Assembly (NCBI GenBank): GCA_963835735.1
Contig: CAWIGP010000003.1
Span: 310,001 to 374,000, forward strand
Source: DASQMT01 sp963835735
GTDB taxonomy: Bacteria > Actinomycetota > Thermoleophilia > Solirubrobacterales > Solirubrobacteraceae
Length of the DNA stretch: 64,000 nt
Reading direction: 5' to 3'
The stretch's first letter is position 1, and each line of letters begins with the position of its first letter. A program made the translations under genes and the position numbers. Of this stretch, positions 42,294-50,997 are shown in pieces. The notes under the pieces are model-generated. The model saw only the letters and a program-made list of their open reading frames with translations, was not told the DNA's origin and made no database searches.

Positions 42294-42791
42294 TCAGCCG
42301 CGGGACGGTGACCAGGGACGTCGCCGCGGCCACCAGCCGGGGACGGCGTGGCGGTAGGCCTCGTACTCGGCTCCGAAGCGCCGCGCGAGGGTCGGCTCCT
42401 CGTAGACGTGCACGAACGTCCACACCGCCGCGCCGAACGCGAGCGCGTAGAGCAGCAGCGCGGGCGGCCGAGGATCAGCGCCTGCCCGACGATCGTCGCC
42501 GCCACGGCGAGGTACATCGGGTTGCGGACGTAGCGGTACAGGCCGCCGACCACGAGTCTGCTCGGGCGGCGCGACCGGCGCGGGCGTGCCGATCCCCTCG
42601 ACCACGAAGCGCGCGAACGCGTGCAGCAGCACGGCGACGCCGGCCGCGACGAGCACGAAGCCGGCGACCACGAGCGCGAGCGGCACGTCGGCGGCCGCGT
42701 CCCAGCCCGTGAGCAGCCACGGGACCAGCCCCGCGGCGACTCCGGGCGCCACGATCAGGAACAGGGCACTGCCCACGGCGGCGCGGCGCAT
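42294..42791 (-). CDS. Isoprenylcysteine carboxyl methyltransferase-like membrane protein (compensated frameshift)
   Basis: About 165 residues. Two N-terminal helices (ALFLIVAPGVAAGLVPWLL, PLALVVAGFVLVAAGVAVLL), then in another frame VGGLYRYVRNPMYLAVAATI, the family's RYVRNPMYL motif. Back in the first frame: LLLYALAFGAAVWTFVHVYE and EEPTLARRFGAEYEAYRHAV, the EEP-x-L-x-x-x-FG-x-EY-x-x-Y motif. Indels near 42557 and 42470 cancel each other. Family knowledge: the ICMT/PEMT fold methylates lipid-linked or small acceptors with SAM. Start ATG 42791. It is divergent from the APC permease gene at 42829. Confidence 0.75.
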   Translation of the reverse strand: MRRAAVGSALFLIVAPGVAAGLVPWLLTGWDAAADVPLALVVAGFVLVAAGVAVLLHAFARFVVEGIGTPAPVAPPEQTRGRRPVPLRPQPDVPRRGGDDRRAGADPRPPALLLYALAFGAAVWTFVHVYEEPTLARRFGAEYEAYRHAVPGWWPRRRPWSPSRG

Positions 42792-42828
42792 GGACGGGAG
42801 CGTACGTGCCTAGAATCGCCCGCGACGC

Positions 42829-44751
42829 ATGGCCAGACGCCGACTGGAAGGGCTCGAGCGGGTCCTGGGGGTCAACGCCCTCTTCTCCACCGCCTACGGC
42901 AACGTCGGGTCGTCGATCTACTACGCGCTCGGCCTCGTCGCGTCCTACGCGCTCGGCCTGACCCCGGTCGTCTTCATCATCACCGGGTTCTTCTTCTTCC
43001 TCACGGCCGCCAGCTACGCCGAGGCGACCACGATGTTCCCCGAAGCCGGCGGCTCGTCGAGCTTCGCGCGGCGCGCGTTCAACGAGTTCTGGTCGTTCTT
43101 CGCGGCCTGGGCCGGGATGCTGACCTACACGGTCACGATCGCGATCTCGGCGTTCTTCGTGCCGCACTACATCGGCGGCGTGTTCGACTTCGCCGAGGCG
43201 CTGAGGACGAGCCCAGGCGACATCATCGCGGCCGCCGTCGTGATCTCGCTGCTCGCCGCCGTCAACGTGCTCGGCGCCAAGGAGTCGACCGGGATCAACG
43301 TCACGCTGGCCGTCGTCGATTTCCTCACCCAGCTGCTGCTGGTCGTGATCGGCGCGGTGCTCGTGTTCTCGCCCGAGACGCTGGTCGACAACGTCGACCT
43401 CGGCGTCGCGCCGAGCTGGGACAACTTCATCCTGGCGATCCCGATCGGCATGCTCGCCTACACGGGCATCGAGACCGTCTCGAACATGGCCGAGGAGGCC
43501 AAGGACGAGGTGCACACGATCCCGAAGGCGATCAACCGCGTGCGGATCGCGGTGTTCGCGATCTACTTCACGCTGCCGGCGGTCGCGCTCTCCGCGCTGC
43601 CGGTGACGCAGGTCGACGGCGAGTACCAGACCCAGCTCGGCCTCACCGAGGAGGAAGGCGGCTTCGCCGGCGATCCGGTGCTCGGCGTCGTCAAGCAGCT
43701 CGACCTGGGGATGTTCCAGGGCGCGACCGAGATCTACGTCGGCCTGCTCGCCGCGACGATCCTGTTCCTCGCCACCAACGCCGGGATCATCGGCGTGTCG
43801 CGGCTCGTGTACTCGATGGGCATCCACCGCCAGCTGCCCGACCCGCTGCGCCGGCTGCACCCGCAGTACCGCACGCCGTGGATCGGCATCCTCGTGTTCT
43901 CCGCCGCGGCGATCCTGCTCATCCTGCCCGGCCAGGAGACGCTGCTCGGCAGCGTCTACTCGTTCGGCGCGCTGCTCAGCTTCACGATGGCGCACGCGTC
44001 GGTCGCGCGCCTGCGCGCCAAGCGGCCGGACATCGAGCGTCCGTACCGCGGTCCCGGCAACGTGCGGATCGGCAGCTACGACGCGCCGCTGTTCGCGCTC
44101 GTCGGCGGGACGTTCACCGGTGTGGCGTTCGTCGTGATCGTCGTGCTCGACCCGCAGGTGGCGGCGATCGGCGCCGGCTGGCTGCTCGTCGGGACGGCCG
44201 TGTACGCCGCTTACCGGCGGCGTCAGGGCCTGGACCTCGCCTCCACCCACAAGGTGGCGATCGCGCAACCCGTCGTCGACCACGAGGCGGAATACGACTC
44301 GGTGCTCGTACACGTCGGCGAGGACGGCTACGACGAGCAGACGATCGGCACCGCGATCAAGCTGGCGGCGCGAAGGAGGCGTGGGATCCACGTCCTGGTC
44401 ACCATCACCGTGCCGAACTCGCTCAAGCTCGACGCGCCGATGCCCGACGCGGAGGCCGGCGCCAACTCGACGATCGAGCAGGCCCGGCTGCAGGGCGGCG
44501 GGCGCGTGTCCGGGCACTGGGAGAAGGTCCGCGCCGGCCAGGCCGGGCGGCGGATCATCGAGGAGGCGCAGGACATGCGCGCGGCGGCCGTGGTGATGGC
44601 GCTCCCGCGCCGGGTGCCTGGGACGTCGGTGTTCGGCAAGACGATCGAGACCGTGCTGGCCGAGCGCCCGTGCCGCGTGATCATCGAGTCGCGCCCGCCG
44701 GTCCGGCCGCGTCGGCCGCCCGGCCGCGAGAAGGCGAAGGTGCCCGCGTGA
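42829..44751 (+). CDS. APC-family permease with C-terminal universal-stress-like domain
   Basis: A 640-residue protein. GNVGSSIYYALGLVASYALG is the first helix with the APC substrate motif; about 12 helices follow (FIITGFFFFLTAASYAEATT, IGMLAYTGIETVSNMAEEAK, LFLATNAGIIGVSRLVYSMG, VYSFGALLSFTMAHASVARL). From about residue 480 a soluble domain: DSVLVHVGEDGYDEQTIGTA, AGRRIIEEAQDMRAAAVVMA and VFGKTIETVLAERPCRVIIE, a UspA-like fold. Family knowledge: amino acid/polyamine or, as in KimA, potassium symport. The substrate is unknown; the TrkA genes nearby hint at cations. The stop overlaps the small gene (GTGA). Confidence 0.87.
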   Translation: MARRRLEGLERVLGVNALFSTAYGNVGSSIYYALGLVASYALGLTPVVFIITGFFFFLTAASYAEATTMFPEAGGSSSFARRAFNEFWSFFAAWAGMLTYTVTIAISAFFVPHYIGGVFDFAEALRTSPGDIIAAAVVISLLAAVNVLGAKESTGINVTLAVVDFLTQLLLVVIGAVLVFSPETLVDNVDLGVAPSWDNFILAIPIGMLAYTGIETVSNMAEEAKDEVHTIPKAINRVRIAVFAIYFTLPAVALSALPVTQVDGEYQTQLGLTEEEGGFAGDPVLGVVKQLDLGMFQGATEIYVGLLAATILFLATNAGIIGVSRLVYSMGIHRQLPDPLRRLHPQYRTPWIGILVFSAAAILLILPGQETLLGSVYSFGALLSFTMAHASVARLRAKRPDIERPYRGPGNVRIGSYDAPLFALVGGTFTGVAFVVIVVLDPQVAAIGAGWLLVGTAVYAAYRRRQGLDLASTHKVAIAQPVVDHEAEYDSVLVHVGEDGYDEQTIGTAIKLAARRRRGIHVLVTITVPNSLKLDAPMPDAEAGANSTIEQARLQGGGRVSGHWEKVRAGQAGRRIIEEAQDMRAAAVVMALPRRVPGTSVFGKTIETVLAERPCRVIIESRPPVRPRRPPGREKAKVPA

Positions 44752-44915
44752 GCCCGATCACCATGGTGCTGTCCGGCCTGATGGTGCTGATCGGGCTCGC
44801 GCTGATCGTCCGCACGCTGTCGGGCGGCGGCGGCCCGCTCGCCGTGGGCTTGCTGCTGGGCCTGCTGTTCGTCGCCGCCGGCGCGGGGCGGCTGTGGGCG
44901 GAGCGGCGGCGATGA
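44748..44915 (+). CDS. Small two-helix membrane protein
   Basis: A 55-residue protein, VSPITMVLSGLMVLIGLALI-VRTLSGGGGPLAVG-LLLGLLFVAAGAGRLWAERRR, with two membrane helices around a Gly-rich turn and a basic tail. Start GTG 44748 and stop at 44915 both overlap neighbours by four bases (GTGA, ATGA), so it is translated with the two permeases and could be a small subunit. No family recognised. Confidence 0.7.
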   Translation: MSPITMVLSGLMVLIGLALIVRTLSGGGGPLAVGLLLGLLFVAAGAGRLWAERRR

Positions 44916-46928
44916 GCGGCCCGCGCCGCCTGCCGCGGCTCGAGCAGCCGGCCGCGCTGAAGCGCGGCACCGGCTCGCCGCCGCTGTTCGGCATCGTCCA
45001 GGGCTTCCTGTCGGCGTCGCTGTACTTCGCGCTTGGCGTCATCGTCGTCAACGCGCTCGGATTCACCTGGCTGGTCCTGCTCGCGCGCGTCGCTGTTCTT
45101 CACGCTGCTGGTGCTCTCCTACATGGAGGGCGCCTCACTGCATCAGGAGCGCGGCGGCGCGACCGTGATCGCGCGCTACGGCTTCAACGAGCTGTGGAGC
45201 TTCGTGGCGGGCTGGGCGATCCTGCTCGACTACCTGATCCTGATCGCGATCACGGCGTTCGCCACGACCGACTACATGGCGATCTTCTGGGACGAGTTCG
45301 CGGAGGGCGCGCCGGAGCTGATCCTCGCGATCGGCGTGATCATGTACGTCGCCTGGGTCAACATGCGCGGCGCCGGCTCGCGTCGCTGGGACCGCGCGGC
45401 GTTCGCGGTGGTCGCGGACCTCGGCCTGCAGCTTCTGGTCGTGGTGCTCGGCCTGGCGCTGCTGCTGGAGCCGGACGTGCTCAGCGACCCGGCGCAGATC
45501 GCCGGCACGCCCGACGTCGAGGAGCTGCTGTTCGCGTTCACGATCGCGATCGCGGCGTTCTCGGGCCTGGACGCGTCGTCCGCGCTGGCCGGCGAGGTCG
45601 CGGTCTCGCGGCGCGGGCTCCGGCGCCTGTTCGCGGTACGTCTCGCCACCGCGGTGCCGTACCTCGGGATCGCGCTGGTCGCGTCCTCGACGCTGCCGCA
45701 GACCGGCGAGCGCTGGGTGGAGGCGCCGATGCTCGGGCTCGTGTCCGCGTTCGAGCAGGACTGGATACGCGAGCCGCTGCGGTACGCGATCGCGATCGCC
45801 GCGCTGGTCATCCTGGTGATCGCCTGCAACGCCGCGATGTTCGGGCTCTCGCGCCTCGGCTACTCGCTGGCGCTCAACCGCCAGATCCCGTCGCTGGTGG
45901 GGCGGCTGCACCCCCGGTACAGCACGCCGGTCGTGCTGATCGGGCTCGGTGCGCTGCTCGCGAGCGCGCTGGTGCTGCCGGCCGACCTCGAGCTGCTCGC
46001 CGCGATCTACGCGTTCGGCGCGACGCTGGCGTTCACGCTCGTCCACCTCTCGGTGATCCGGCTGCGCTTCCGCGAGCCCGATCGCGACCGGCCGTACAAG
46101 ATCCCGTTCGGCGTCCGGATCGGCCGCGGCGAGTTGCCGCTCACCGCCGCACTGGGCGCGCTGATGGCCGCCGTCGCGTTCGGGTCGGTGCTCGTGCTGC
46201 ACGACGCCGCGCGCTTCGTCGGCGCCGGCTGGATGCTGTTCGGCGTCGTGCTCTACGTCACGTACCGCCTGACGGAGGGCAAGCCGGTGTTCAAGCGCGT
46301 GACGGTCCCGGAGAAGGCGCTGACCCGCCGCCCGGTGGCGTCCGAGTTCGGCTCGATCCTCGTGCCCGTACTGGGCACGCCGCTCGACGACGACATCGTG
46401 CAGACCGCCGGGCGGCTCGCGGCCGAGGAGAACGAGGACCTCGGCGAGGGCGGCGCGGTGATCGAGGCGCTGTGGGTGTTCGAGATCCCGATCGCGCTGC
46501 CGCTCGACACGACCGTGTCCGACGCCGAGCTGCGGCGTGCGCGCCAGGCGCTCGCGCGCGCCAAGGCGGTGGGGGAGGAGTACGAGGGCGTGGAGGTGGC
46601 AACCGCGACGGTGCGCGCGCGGCGGGCGGGCGAGGCGATCGTGCACGAGGCCAAGCGCCGCGGCGTCGAGGCGATCGTGCTCGCCGCCGAGCAGCCGACC
46701 GGCGTGCGCGGCGGGCTGCGCCTCGGCGGCAAGGAAGGGCTGCACGACTCGTTCGTGGGCGAGACCACGCGCTACGTGCTGCAGAAGGCGCAGTCCCGCG
46801 TGATCCTCACCGCGCCGCCGGCCGCGGAGCCCGCCGTCGACCTCGTGCGCGCGGTGCCGGACGCCGCTCCGGAGACCCCGCTCGGGCACCCCACGCTGGG
46901 TGCCGATGGTTCCGCTCCGGGTCGCTAG
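44912..46928 (+). CDS. APC-family permease with C-terminal universal-stress-like domain, second copy (one frameshift)
   Basis: About 670 residues. It starts MSGPRRLPRLEQPAALKRGT, then FGIVQGFLSASLYFALGVIV and LGFTWLVLLA. One base extra near 45090; in the next frame FFTLLVLSYMEGASLHQERG, YGFNELWSFVAGWAILLDYL, FAFTIAIAAFSGLDASSALA and FGLSRLGYSLALNRQIPSLV. The cytosolic domain from about 460 reads FGSILVPVLGTPLDDDIVQT, HEAKRRGVEAIVLAAEQPTG and ETTRYVLQKAQSRVILTAPP. It is a distant paralogue of the gene before it. Family knowledge as for that entry. The TrkA pair follows 13 bases after the stop. Confidence 0.84.
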
Positions 46929-46941
46929 AGTCCTCGCCCGC

Positions 46942-47364
46942 ATGTTCGTCCTCGTCGTCGGAGCCGGCCGAGTCGGCTCGTCCGTCGCCACCGCAGCCCT
47001 GACGGCCGGCCACACCGTCTCCGTCCTCGACGAGGACCCGCTGTCGCATGAGCGGCTCGACGTCGAGCTCGGCAGGTCGTGGGAGGAGGCGGGCGGCCGC
47101 TTCACGATCGGGACGGCGCTCGAGCTCGATGCGCTGATCGAGTCCGGGATCGAGGAGGCCGACGTGTTCATCGCCTCGACGAACGGCGACAACACCAACC
47201 TGGTCGTCTCCCAGCTCGCGCAGCGGGAGTTCGACGTGCCGAAGGTGGTCGCGCGCATCCTCGATCCGCGGCGCGCCGCCTGGTACGCCGAGCAGGGCCT
47301 GGAGACCGTCTGCCCGACCCAGATCGCGATCGAGCAGCTGCAGAAAGCGGCGCTGAATCCCTGA
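46942..47364 (+). CDS. TrkA-N (RCK) domain protein
   Basis: A 140-residue Rossmann protein. MFVLVVGAGRVGSSVATAAL has the GxGxxG dinucleotide motif, then VSVLDEDP with the ribose-binding Asp, DVFIASTNGDNTNLVVSQLA, and VVARILDPRRAAWYAEQGLE. Only the N-terminal RCK lobe is present, so it needs a partner. Family knowledge: RCK proteins bind NAD(H), ATP or c-di-AMP and gate potassium systems. ATG at 46942. The stop overlaps the next ATG (TGATG). Confidence 0.9.
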   Translation: MFVLVVGAGRVGSSVATAALTAGHTVSVLDEDPLSHERLDVELGRSWEEAGGRFTIGTALELDALIESGIEEADVFIASTNGDNTNLVVSQLAQREFDVPKVVARILDPRRAAWYAEQGLETVCPTQIAIEQLQKAALNP

Positions 47365-48047
47365 TGGCCGGCCTTTACGTGATCATCGCCGGCGCCGGCA
47401 AGGTCGGCTGGAACCTCGCGCGCGAGCTGCTCGAGCGCGGCGACGAGGTGACGGTGATAGAGCAGGACCGGCGTCGCTATCTCACCGTCGAGCAGGAGCT
47501 CGAGCACGCCGTCCAGTACGGCGACGCGACCGAGCTGTGGGTGCTGGAGCGCGCCGGCATCCAGCGCGCCGACCTCGTCGTCGCGGTCACCGGCGACGAC
47601 GAGGACAACCTGCTGATCTGCCAGGTGGCGAAGGAGAAGTACCTCTGCGAGCGCATCATCGCCCGATGTAACAACCCACGGAACCTGGCGCACTTCAAGC
47701 TGCTGGGGATCCAGCCCGCGGTGTCGGCCACCGACTTGATCCTGCGCCTGATCGAGCACGAGGTGCCGCGCTACGGGCTCGTGCACCTGCTCGACCTGCC
47801 CGAGGAGCGGCTGGAGATCATCGAGCTCGTCGTCGGCGAGGGCTCTGAGGCGGCCGGCCAGCGCGTCGCGGACCTGCAGATGCCCGACGGCGCGCTCGTG
47901 ATCTCGGTACTGCGCGACGGATCCGGCTTCGTGCCGAAGTCGGACAGCGTCGTCGACGCAGGTGACGAGGTGCTGATCGTGCTCGACCCCGGGCTCGAGG
48001 ACGACATCACCAAGCTGTTCGTGTCGTCGGACGGCTCCGGCGCTTAG
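47364..48047 (+). CDS. trkA: TrkA-type potassium-uptake regulator (TrkA-N plus TrkA-C)
   Basis: A 227-residue protein: LYVIIAGAGKVGWNLARELL (GxGxxG), VTVIEQDRRRYLTVEQEL, LVVAVTGDDEDNLLICQVAK and ERIIARCNNPRNLAHFKLLG form the TrkA-N half. From about 140 the TrkA-C half follows: LEIIELVVGEGSEAAGQRVA, LQMPDGALVISVLRDGSGFV and VVDAGDEVLIVLDPGLEDDI. Family knowledge: peripheral regulator of Trk/Ktr-type potassium channels. Here no TrkH/KtrB gene is in view; the partners at hand are the two APC permeases upstream. Stop overlaps the stop of the convergent DUF2294 gene. Confidence 0.9.
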   Translation: MAGLYVIIAGAGKVGWNLARELLERGDEVTVIEQDRRRYLTVEQELEHAVQYGDATELWVLERAGIQRADLVVAVTGDDEDNLLICQVAKEKYLCERIIARCNNPRNLAHFKLLGIQPAVSATDLILRLIEHEVPRYGLVHLLDLPEERLEIIELVVGEGSEAAGQRVADLQMPDGALVISVLRDGSGFVPKSDSVVDAGDEVLIVLDPGLEDDITKLFVSSDGSGA

Positions 48048-48442
48048 GGCTCTTCGCGCGCGCCGCCGTCAACCGGCTCCAGCACGAACACCTCGACGCC
48101 GAGCCCGCCCGCGGGGTCGACCTGTGACATGAACGAGTGCACGCGGCGGCCGGTCAGGCGCTCGATCTCAGCGCGGAATGTCTGCGCCATCGTGGACTGG
48201 AACGCGGTCCGCACTTCGCGCACGGTGTCCGCGCGGTCGACCTGCACGAGCGTGCGCTCGGCGGTCGTGAGCACGTCGCGCAGGACGCACACGACGAGGT
48301 TGTCCCACACGTACGTCTTGGCCTGCGTCGCGCCCTTGCCGTAGTGCTCGGCGTGGAGGCGCACGATCGCCTGCGAGATCGCGGACCTCAGCGCGCCGTC
48401 CATCGGCGGCGGGCGCGCCGCTGGATCGTCCATCCTGGTCAC
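48044..48442 (-). CDS. DUF2294 family protein
   Basis: A 132-residue protein: ALRSAISQAIVRLHAEHYGK, ATQAKTYVWDNLVVCVLRDV, TTAERTLVQVDRADTVREVR and EIERLTGRRVHSFMSQVDPA, ending VEVFVLEPVDGG. The GKGATQAKTY, VVCVLR and LTGRRV-x-x-FMSQV motifs define DUF2294. Function unknown. GTG 48442 (or ATG 48433). It follows the Crp/Fnr gene by 24 bases on the same strand and is probably cotranscribed and controlled by it. Confidence 0.82.
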   Translation of the reverse strand: MTRMDDPAARPPPMDGALRSAISQAIVRLHAEHYGKGATQAKTYVWDNLVVCVLRDVLTTAERTLVQVDRADTVREVRTAFQSTMAQTFRAEIERLTGRRVHSFMSQVDPAGGLGVEVFVLEPVDGGAREEP

Positions 48443-48466
48443 GTCCCCCGAGCGCTGCGCCGCTAA

Positions 48467-49213
48467 TCAGACCTCGAGCGGGCGCTCGAAGCGGACAGTG
48501 CCGAGGGCGCGGGCCCGCGGCGCTTCGCCGCGCAGGACCCACTCGCCGTCCGCGCGGCGCTCGAGCTCGCCGCGGGCCATCAGCTGCCCCAGCGCGGTGG
48601 TGACCGACGGCCGCCGCGCACCGATCATCCCCGCAAGCGTGCGATGCGACAGGCGCAGCGAGACGAGCACGCCGTCGGGCACGACGCGGCCCCACCGCTC
48701 GGCGAGGCACCAGAGCAGCGCGAGCAGGCGGTCGTCGACGCGCGTGAGGTGTGCGATCGCCTGCAGCACCACGAGCCGCTCGGCGCGCCGGGCGGCGCGG
48801 TCGATCAGGCCGGCGAACACCTCCGGCCACTGCGCCGCGCGCACCGCGAACGAGTGGTCGATGACCGCGACGCGGGTCGCCGTGAGCGCGCTCCAGCCGA
48901 TCGTCCGCGGGAGCAGCTCCTCGTTCCCGGAATCGGCCCAGGCGCGGATCAGGTCGCCGGATCCGAGCAGCTCTGCCGAGGGGTGCACGCCGACCGTGGC
49001 CTCGCGGACGAGCACGCCCTCGAGTATCAGCAGGCCGATCGGCCGGCTCCCCGTGAGCGGGCCGGCGCTCGGCGTCCAGCGGCCGCGTGGGATGTCGATC
49101 GTCCTCGCGTAGAGACGCTGGGCGGCCTCGCGCGCGCGGCGCGGGTCCAGTCCGCGGGCGAGTTCGGGATCGACGTCGAGCAATTGGACCGAGCCGCCGC
49201 CAACGTCAGCCAT
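48467..49213 (-). CDS. Crp/Fnr-family transcriptional regulator
   Basis: A 248-residue protein. The N-terminal half resembles a cyclic-nucleotide-binding-like beta roll: IGLLILEGVLVREATVGVHP, SAELLGSGDLIRAW, TATRVAVIDHSFAVRAAQWP. A dimer helix follows (RRAERLVVLQAIAHLTRVDD), then the winged helix SLRLSHRTLAGMIGARRPSV-TTALGQLMARGELER. Family knowledge: global regulators binding TGTGA-type palindromes; the effector here is unknown, as no typical phosphate-binding Arg motif is obvious. ATG 49213 behind GGAAGGAAA. A TGTGA-N6-TCGCG site lies 15-30 bases before the ATG, suggesting autoregulation. Confidence 0.85.
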   Translation of the reverse strand: MADVGGGSVQLLDVDPELARGLDPRRAREAAQRLYARTIDIPRGRWTPSAGPLTGSRPIGLLILEGVLVREATVGVHPSAELLGSGDLIRAWADSGNEELLPRTIGWSALTATRVAVIDHSFAVRAAQWPEVFAGLIDRAARRAERLVVLQAIAHLTRVDDRLLALLWCLAERWGRVVPDGVLVSLRLSHRTLAGMIGARRPSVTTALGQLMARGELERRADGEWVLRGEAPRARALGTVRFERPLEV

Positions 49214-49227
49214 GACGTTTCCTTCCG

Positions 49228-49243
49228 TGTGAATCGATTCGCG
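49228..49243. promoter_or_regulatory. Crp-type operator before the Crp/Fnr gene
   Basis: TGTGA-ATCGAT-TCGCG, with the inner GAATCGATTC a perfect palindrome. One half matches the Crp half-site TGTGA; the other (TCACA expected) has two changes. It sits just upstream of the ribosome site of the regulator gene on the minus strand. The 258-base gap 49214-49471 holds no gene that I can see. Confidence 0.5.
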
Positions 49244-49471
49244 ATGCCGACGGTCCTGCACGGGCCCTGCTCTGGGGCTGACGGTGCCGTCCCGCTCGGT
49301 AGTCCAGGTGATCCGGTGTCCGTCTCCCGCCGAGGGGGCCACCGCGACGCCCCACAATCTAGCGTTGCGTTCTGACAATGGAAGGGGTTTCTGACCGTTC
49401 TGGCGCGCTTTAGCCACATTCCGGTCAGACAAGACACACGGCGGACCGGAGCTATACTGGCCGCCGCCCGT

Positions 49472-49543
49472 TGCCGGGTGGTGTAATTGGCAGCACGCCA
49501 GATTCTGGCTCTGGTAGTTGGGGTTCGAGTCCCTGCCCGGCAG
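49472..49543 (+). tRNA. tRNA-Gln (anticodon CTG)
   Basis: A 72-base cloverleaf: acceptor TGCCGGG (49472-49478) pairs with CCCGGCA (49536-49542), discriminator G at 49543. Anticodon stem CCAGA/TCTGG with loop TTCTGGC gives anticodon CTG (49505-49507). The T arm has loop TTCGAGT. The 3' CCA is not encoded. A TATACT -10-like element (49453-49458) lies 14 bases upstream. Confidence 0.93.
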
Positions 49544-49585
49544 TGCCTCTCGTGACTCCGTTTGCCGCTTCGACGCCGATCCGGC

Positions 49586-50035
49586 CTAAGCGACGACGAA
49601 CGTGTAGTCGCGCTCGATCCGGCCGTCCGCGGCGAGGACGAGGAAGACGAGCCCGACTGCGAACAGCTCGCCGTTCTTGGCGACCGCCTCCCAGTGGAAC
49701 TTGACGACGTCGGCGAGTCGTTCGGCGTCGTCGCGCGCGCGGAAGCTGAGCCCCTCGGAGCCGACCCAGTGCTCGTACGCGCTCGCCGCGCGAGCCTGTA
49801 TCTCCGCGTATCCGCGTGCCTCGAGGATCGCCGTGATGGCGAGCCCGGGTCGCGCCGCGATCTCGCGGATCTCCTGCGGCGGCTGGAGGATGTGCGTCCC
49901 GTCCTCCGTCCAGAGCTCGGCGATCATCCGCCGGCGCCGGTCGGCATCGGGCTCGTTCCAGAGCGCGAGGTAGTTCTCCGCCAACTCGGCCGCGCTCCGG
50001 GATGAGATTTCGACGAAAGCCTGCGTGTCGGTCAT
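49586..50035 (-). CDS. SnoaL/NTF2-like protein
   Basis: A 149-residue protein of the cone-shaped NTF2 fold: SAAELAENYLALWNEPDADR, RMIAELWTEDGTHILQPPQE and ILEARGYAEIQARAASAYEH. VVKFHWEAVAKNGELFAVGL and VLAADGRIERDYTFVVA complete it. The W-x-E-D-G and FHWEAV strands are typical of SnoaL-like proteins. Family knowledge: these bind or isomerise small hydrophobic molecules; substrate unknown. ATG 50035 behind GGAGGT. It is divergent from the XRE regulator at 50145, which probably controls it. Confidence 0.85.
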   Translation of the reverse strand: MTDTQAFVEISSRSAAELAENYLALWNEPDADRRRRMIAELWTEDGTHILQPPQEIREIAARPGLAITAILEARGYAEIQARAASAYEHWVGSEGLSFRARDDAERLADVVKFHWEAVAKNGELFAVGLVFLVLAADGRIERDYTFVVA

Positions 50036-50144
50036 CGGGTACCTCCGTTGATCGTCTGGTTGCTTCGCCGTCGACGTTCCCGCACGAAGGGCCGCGCGTC
50101 GATTACCTCTCGTGTAACGCGGACGCCCCGCTAACTTCAATCGG

Positions 50145-50948
50145 GTGGTCGTCCAGATCGAGCAGGAGCCCCACACCGCGGGCGAGCTGATCCGCTTCTG
50201 GCGCACGCGACGCGGCCTCAGCCAGCTCGAGCTGTCCCTGGACGCGAACGTCTCGACCAAGCACCTGAGCTTCGTCGAGACCGGCCGGTCCAGCCCGAGT
50301 CGCCAGCTCCTCGTCCACCTGGCCCAGCACCTCGATCTGCCGATCAGCGAGCGCAATCGACTGCTGCTCACGGGCGGCTTTGCGCCTCCCTATCTGGCGC
50401 TGCCCTACGACGGGGAGGTGATGCAGCCGCTTCGGGAGTCGCTCGAGCGGCTGCTCGAGGCGCACGAGCCGAACCCGGCTCTGATCGTCGACGGGCTCTG
50501 GAACCTGATCGAGTCCAATCGAGCCGCGTCGCTGCTCTGGGACGGCGTCGACCCCGAGCTCCTCGAGCCACCGATCAACCTGCTCCGCCTCGGCGTTCAC
50601 CCGGGCGGCCTGCCGCGGATCTCGTCGATGACCGCCGCCTGCAACGCGCCGCTGATTCACCGGCTGAAGCGGAGGAGCCGCGAGGACGCCGATCCCGCCC
50701 TCGCCAAGCTCATCGAGGAGGTTGAGTCCTACCTCCCCGGCGAGCCGCCGGACAGCCCGGCCACCCAGCCGGTGGTCTCGCTCAGGCTCCAGACCCCGCT
50801 CGGCGAGGTCGAGCTGTTCACGGTCATCGCCACCCTTGGAGCCCCGCTCGACGTCACGGCCGCGAACCTCGCGATCGAGACCTTCCTGCCGATGAACCCC
50901 GAGAGCGCAGCGCGGCTCGCCGAGCTCAGCGCGCCCCGATCTGCCTGA
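50145..50948 (+). CDS. XRE-family regulator with MmyB-like ligand domain
   Basis: A 267-residue regulator. Residues 10-70 are an XRE helix-turn-helix: AGELIRFWRTRRGLSQLELS and VSTKHLSFVETGRSSPSRQL. The rest is an MmyB-like ligand-binding domain: YLALPYDGEVMQPLRESLER, LIVDGLWNLIESNRAASLLW and LQTPLGEVELFTVIATLGAP, ending in DVTAANLAIETFLPMNPESA. Family knowledge: MmyB-type regulators sense fatty-acid-like or small ligands and often control the divergent enzyme gene. GTG 50145; 109 bases separate it from the SnoaL-like gene. No operator palindrome stands out. Confidence 0.87.
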   Translation: MVVQIEQEPHTAGELIRFWRTRRGLSQLELSLDANVSTKHLSFVETGRSSPSRQLLVHLAQHLDLPISERNRLLLTGGFAPPYLALPYDGEVMQPLRESLERLLEAHEPNPALIVDGLWNLIESNRAASLLWDGVDPELLEPPINLLRLGVHPGGLPRISSMTAACNAPLIHRLKRRSREDADPALAKLIEEVESYLPGEPPDSPATQPVVSLRLQTPLGEVELFTVIATLGAPLDVTAANLAIETFLPMNPESAARLAELSAPRSA

Positions 50949-50997
50949 GCATCGACGGCCAACGCCTCAGGCGAACGCGGCACGAACGACACAGGAG

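Noticed and set aside
45135..47786. Minus-strand open frame of 883 codons opposite the APC permease and TrkA genes
   Set aside because: Its sequence is His/Arg/Gln-rich with no motif and is the mirror of real genes with clear domains; long antisense frames are common at this GC content.
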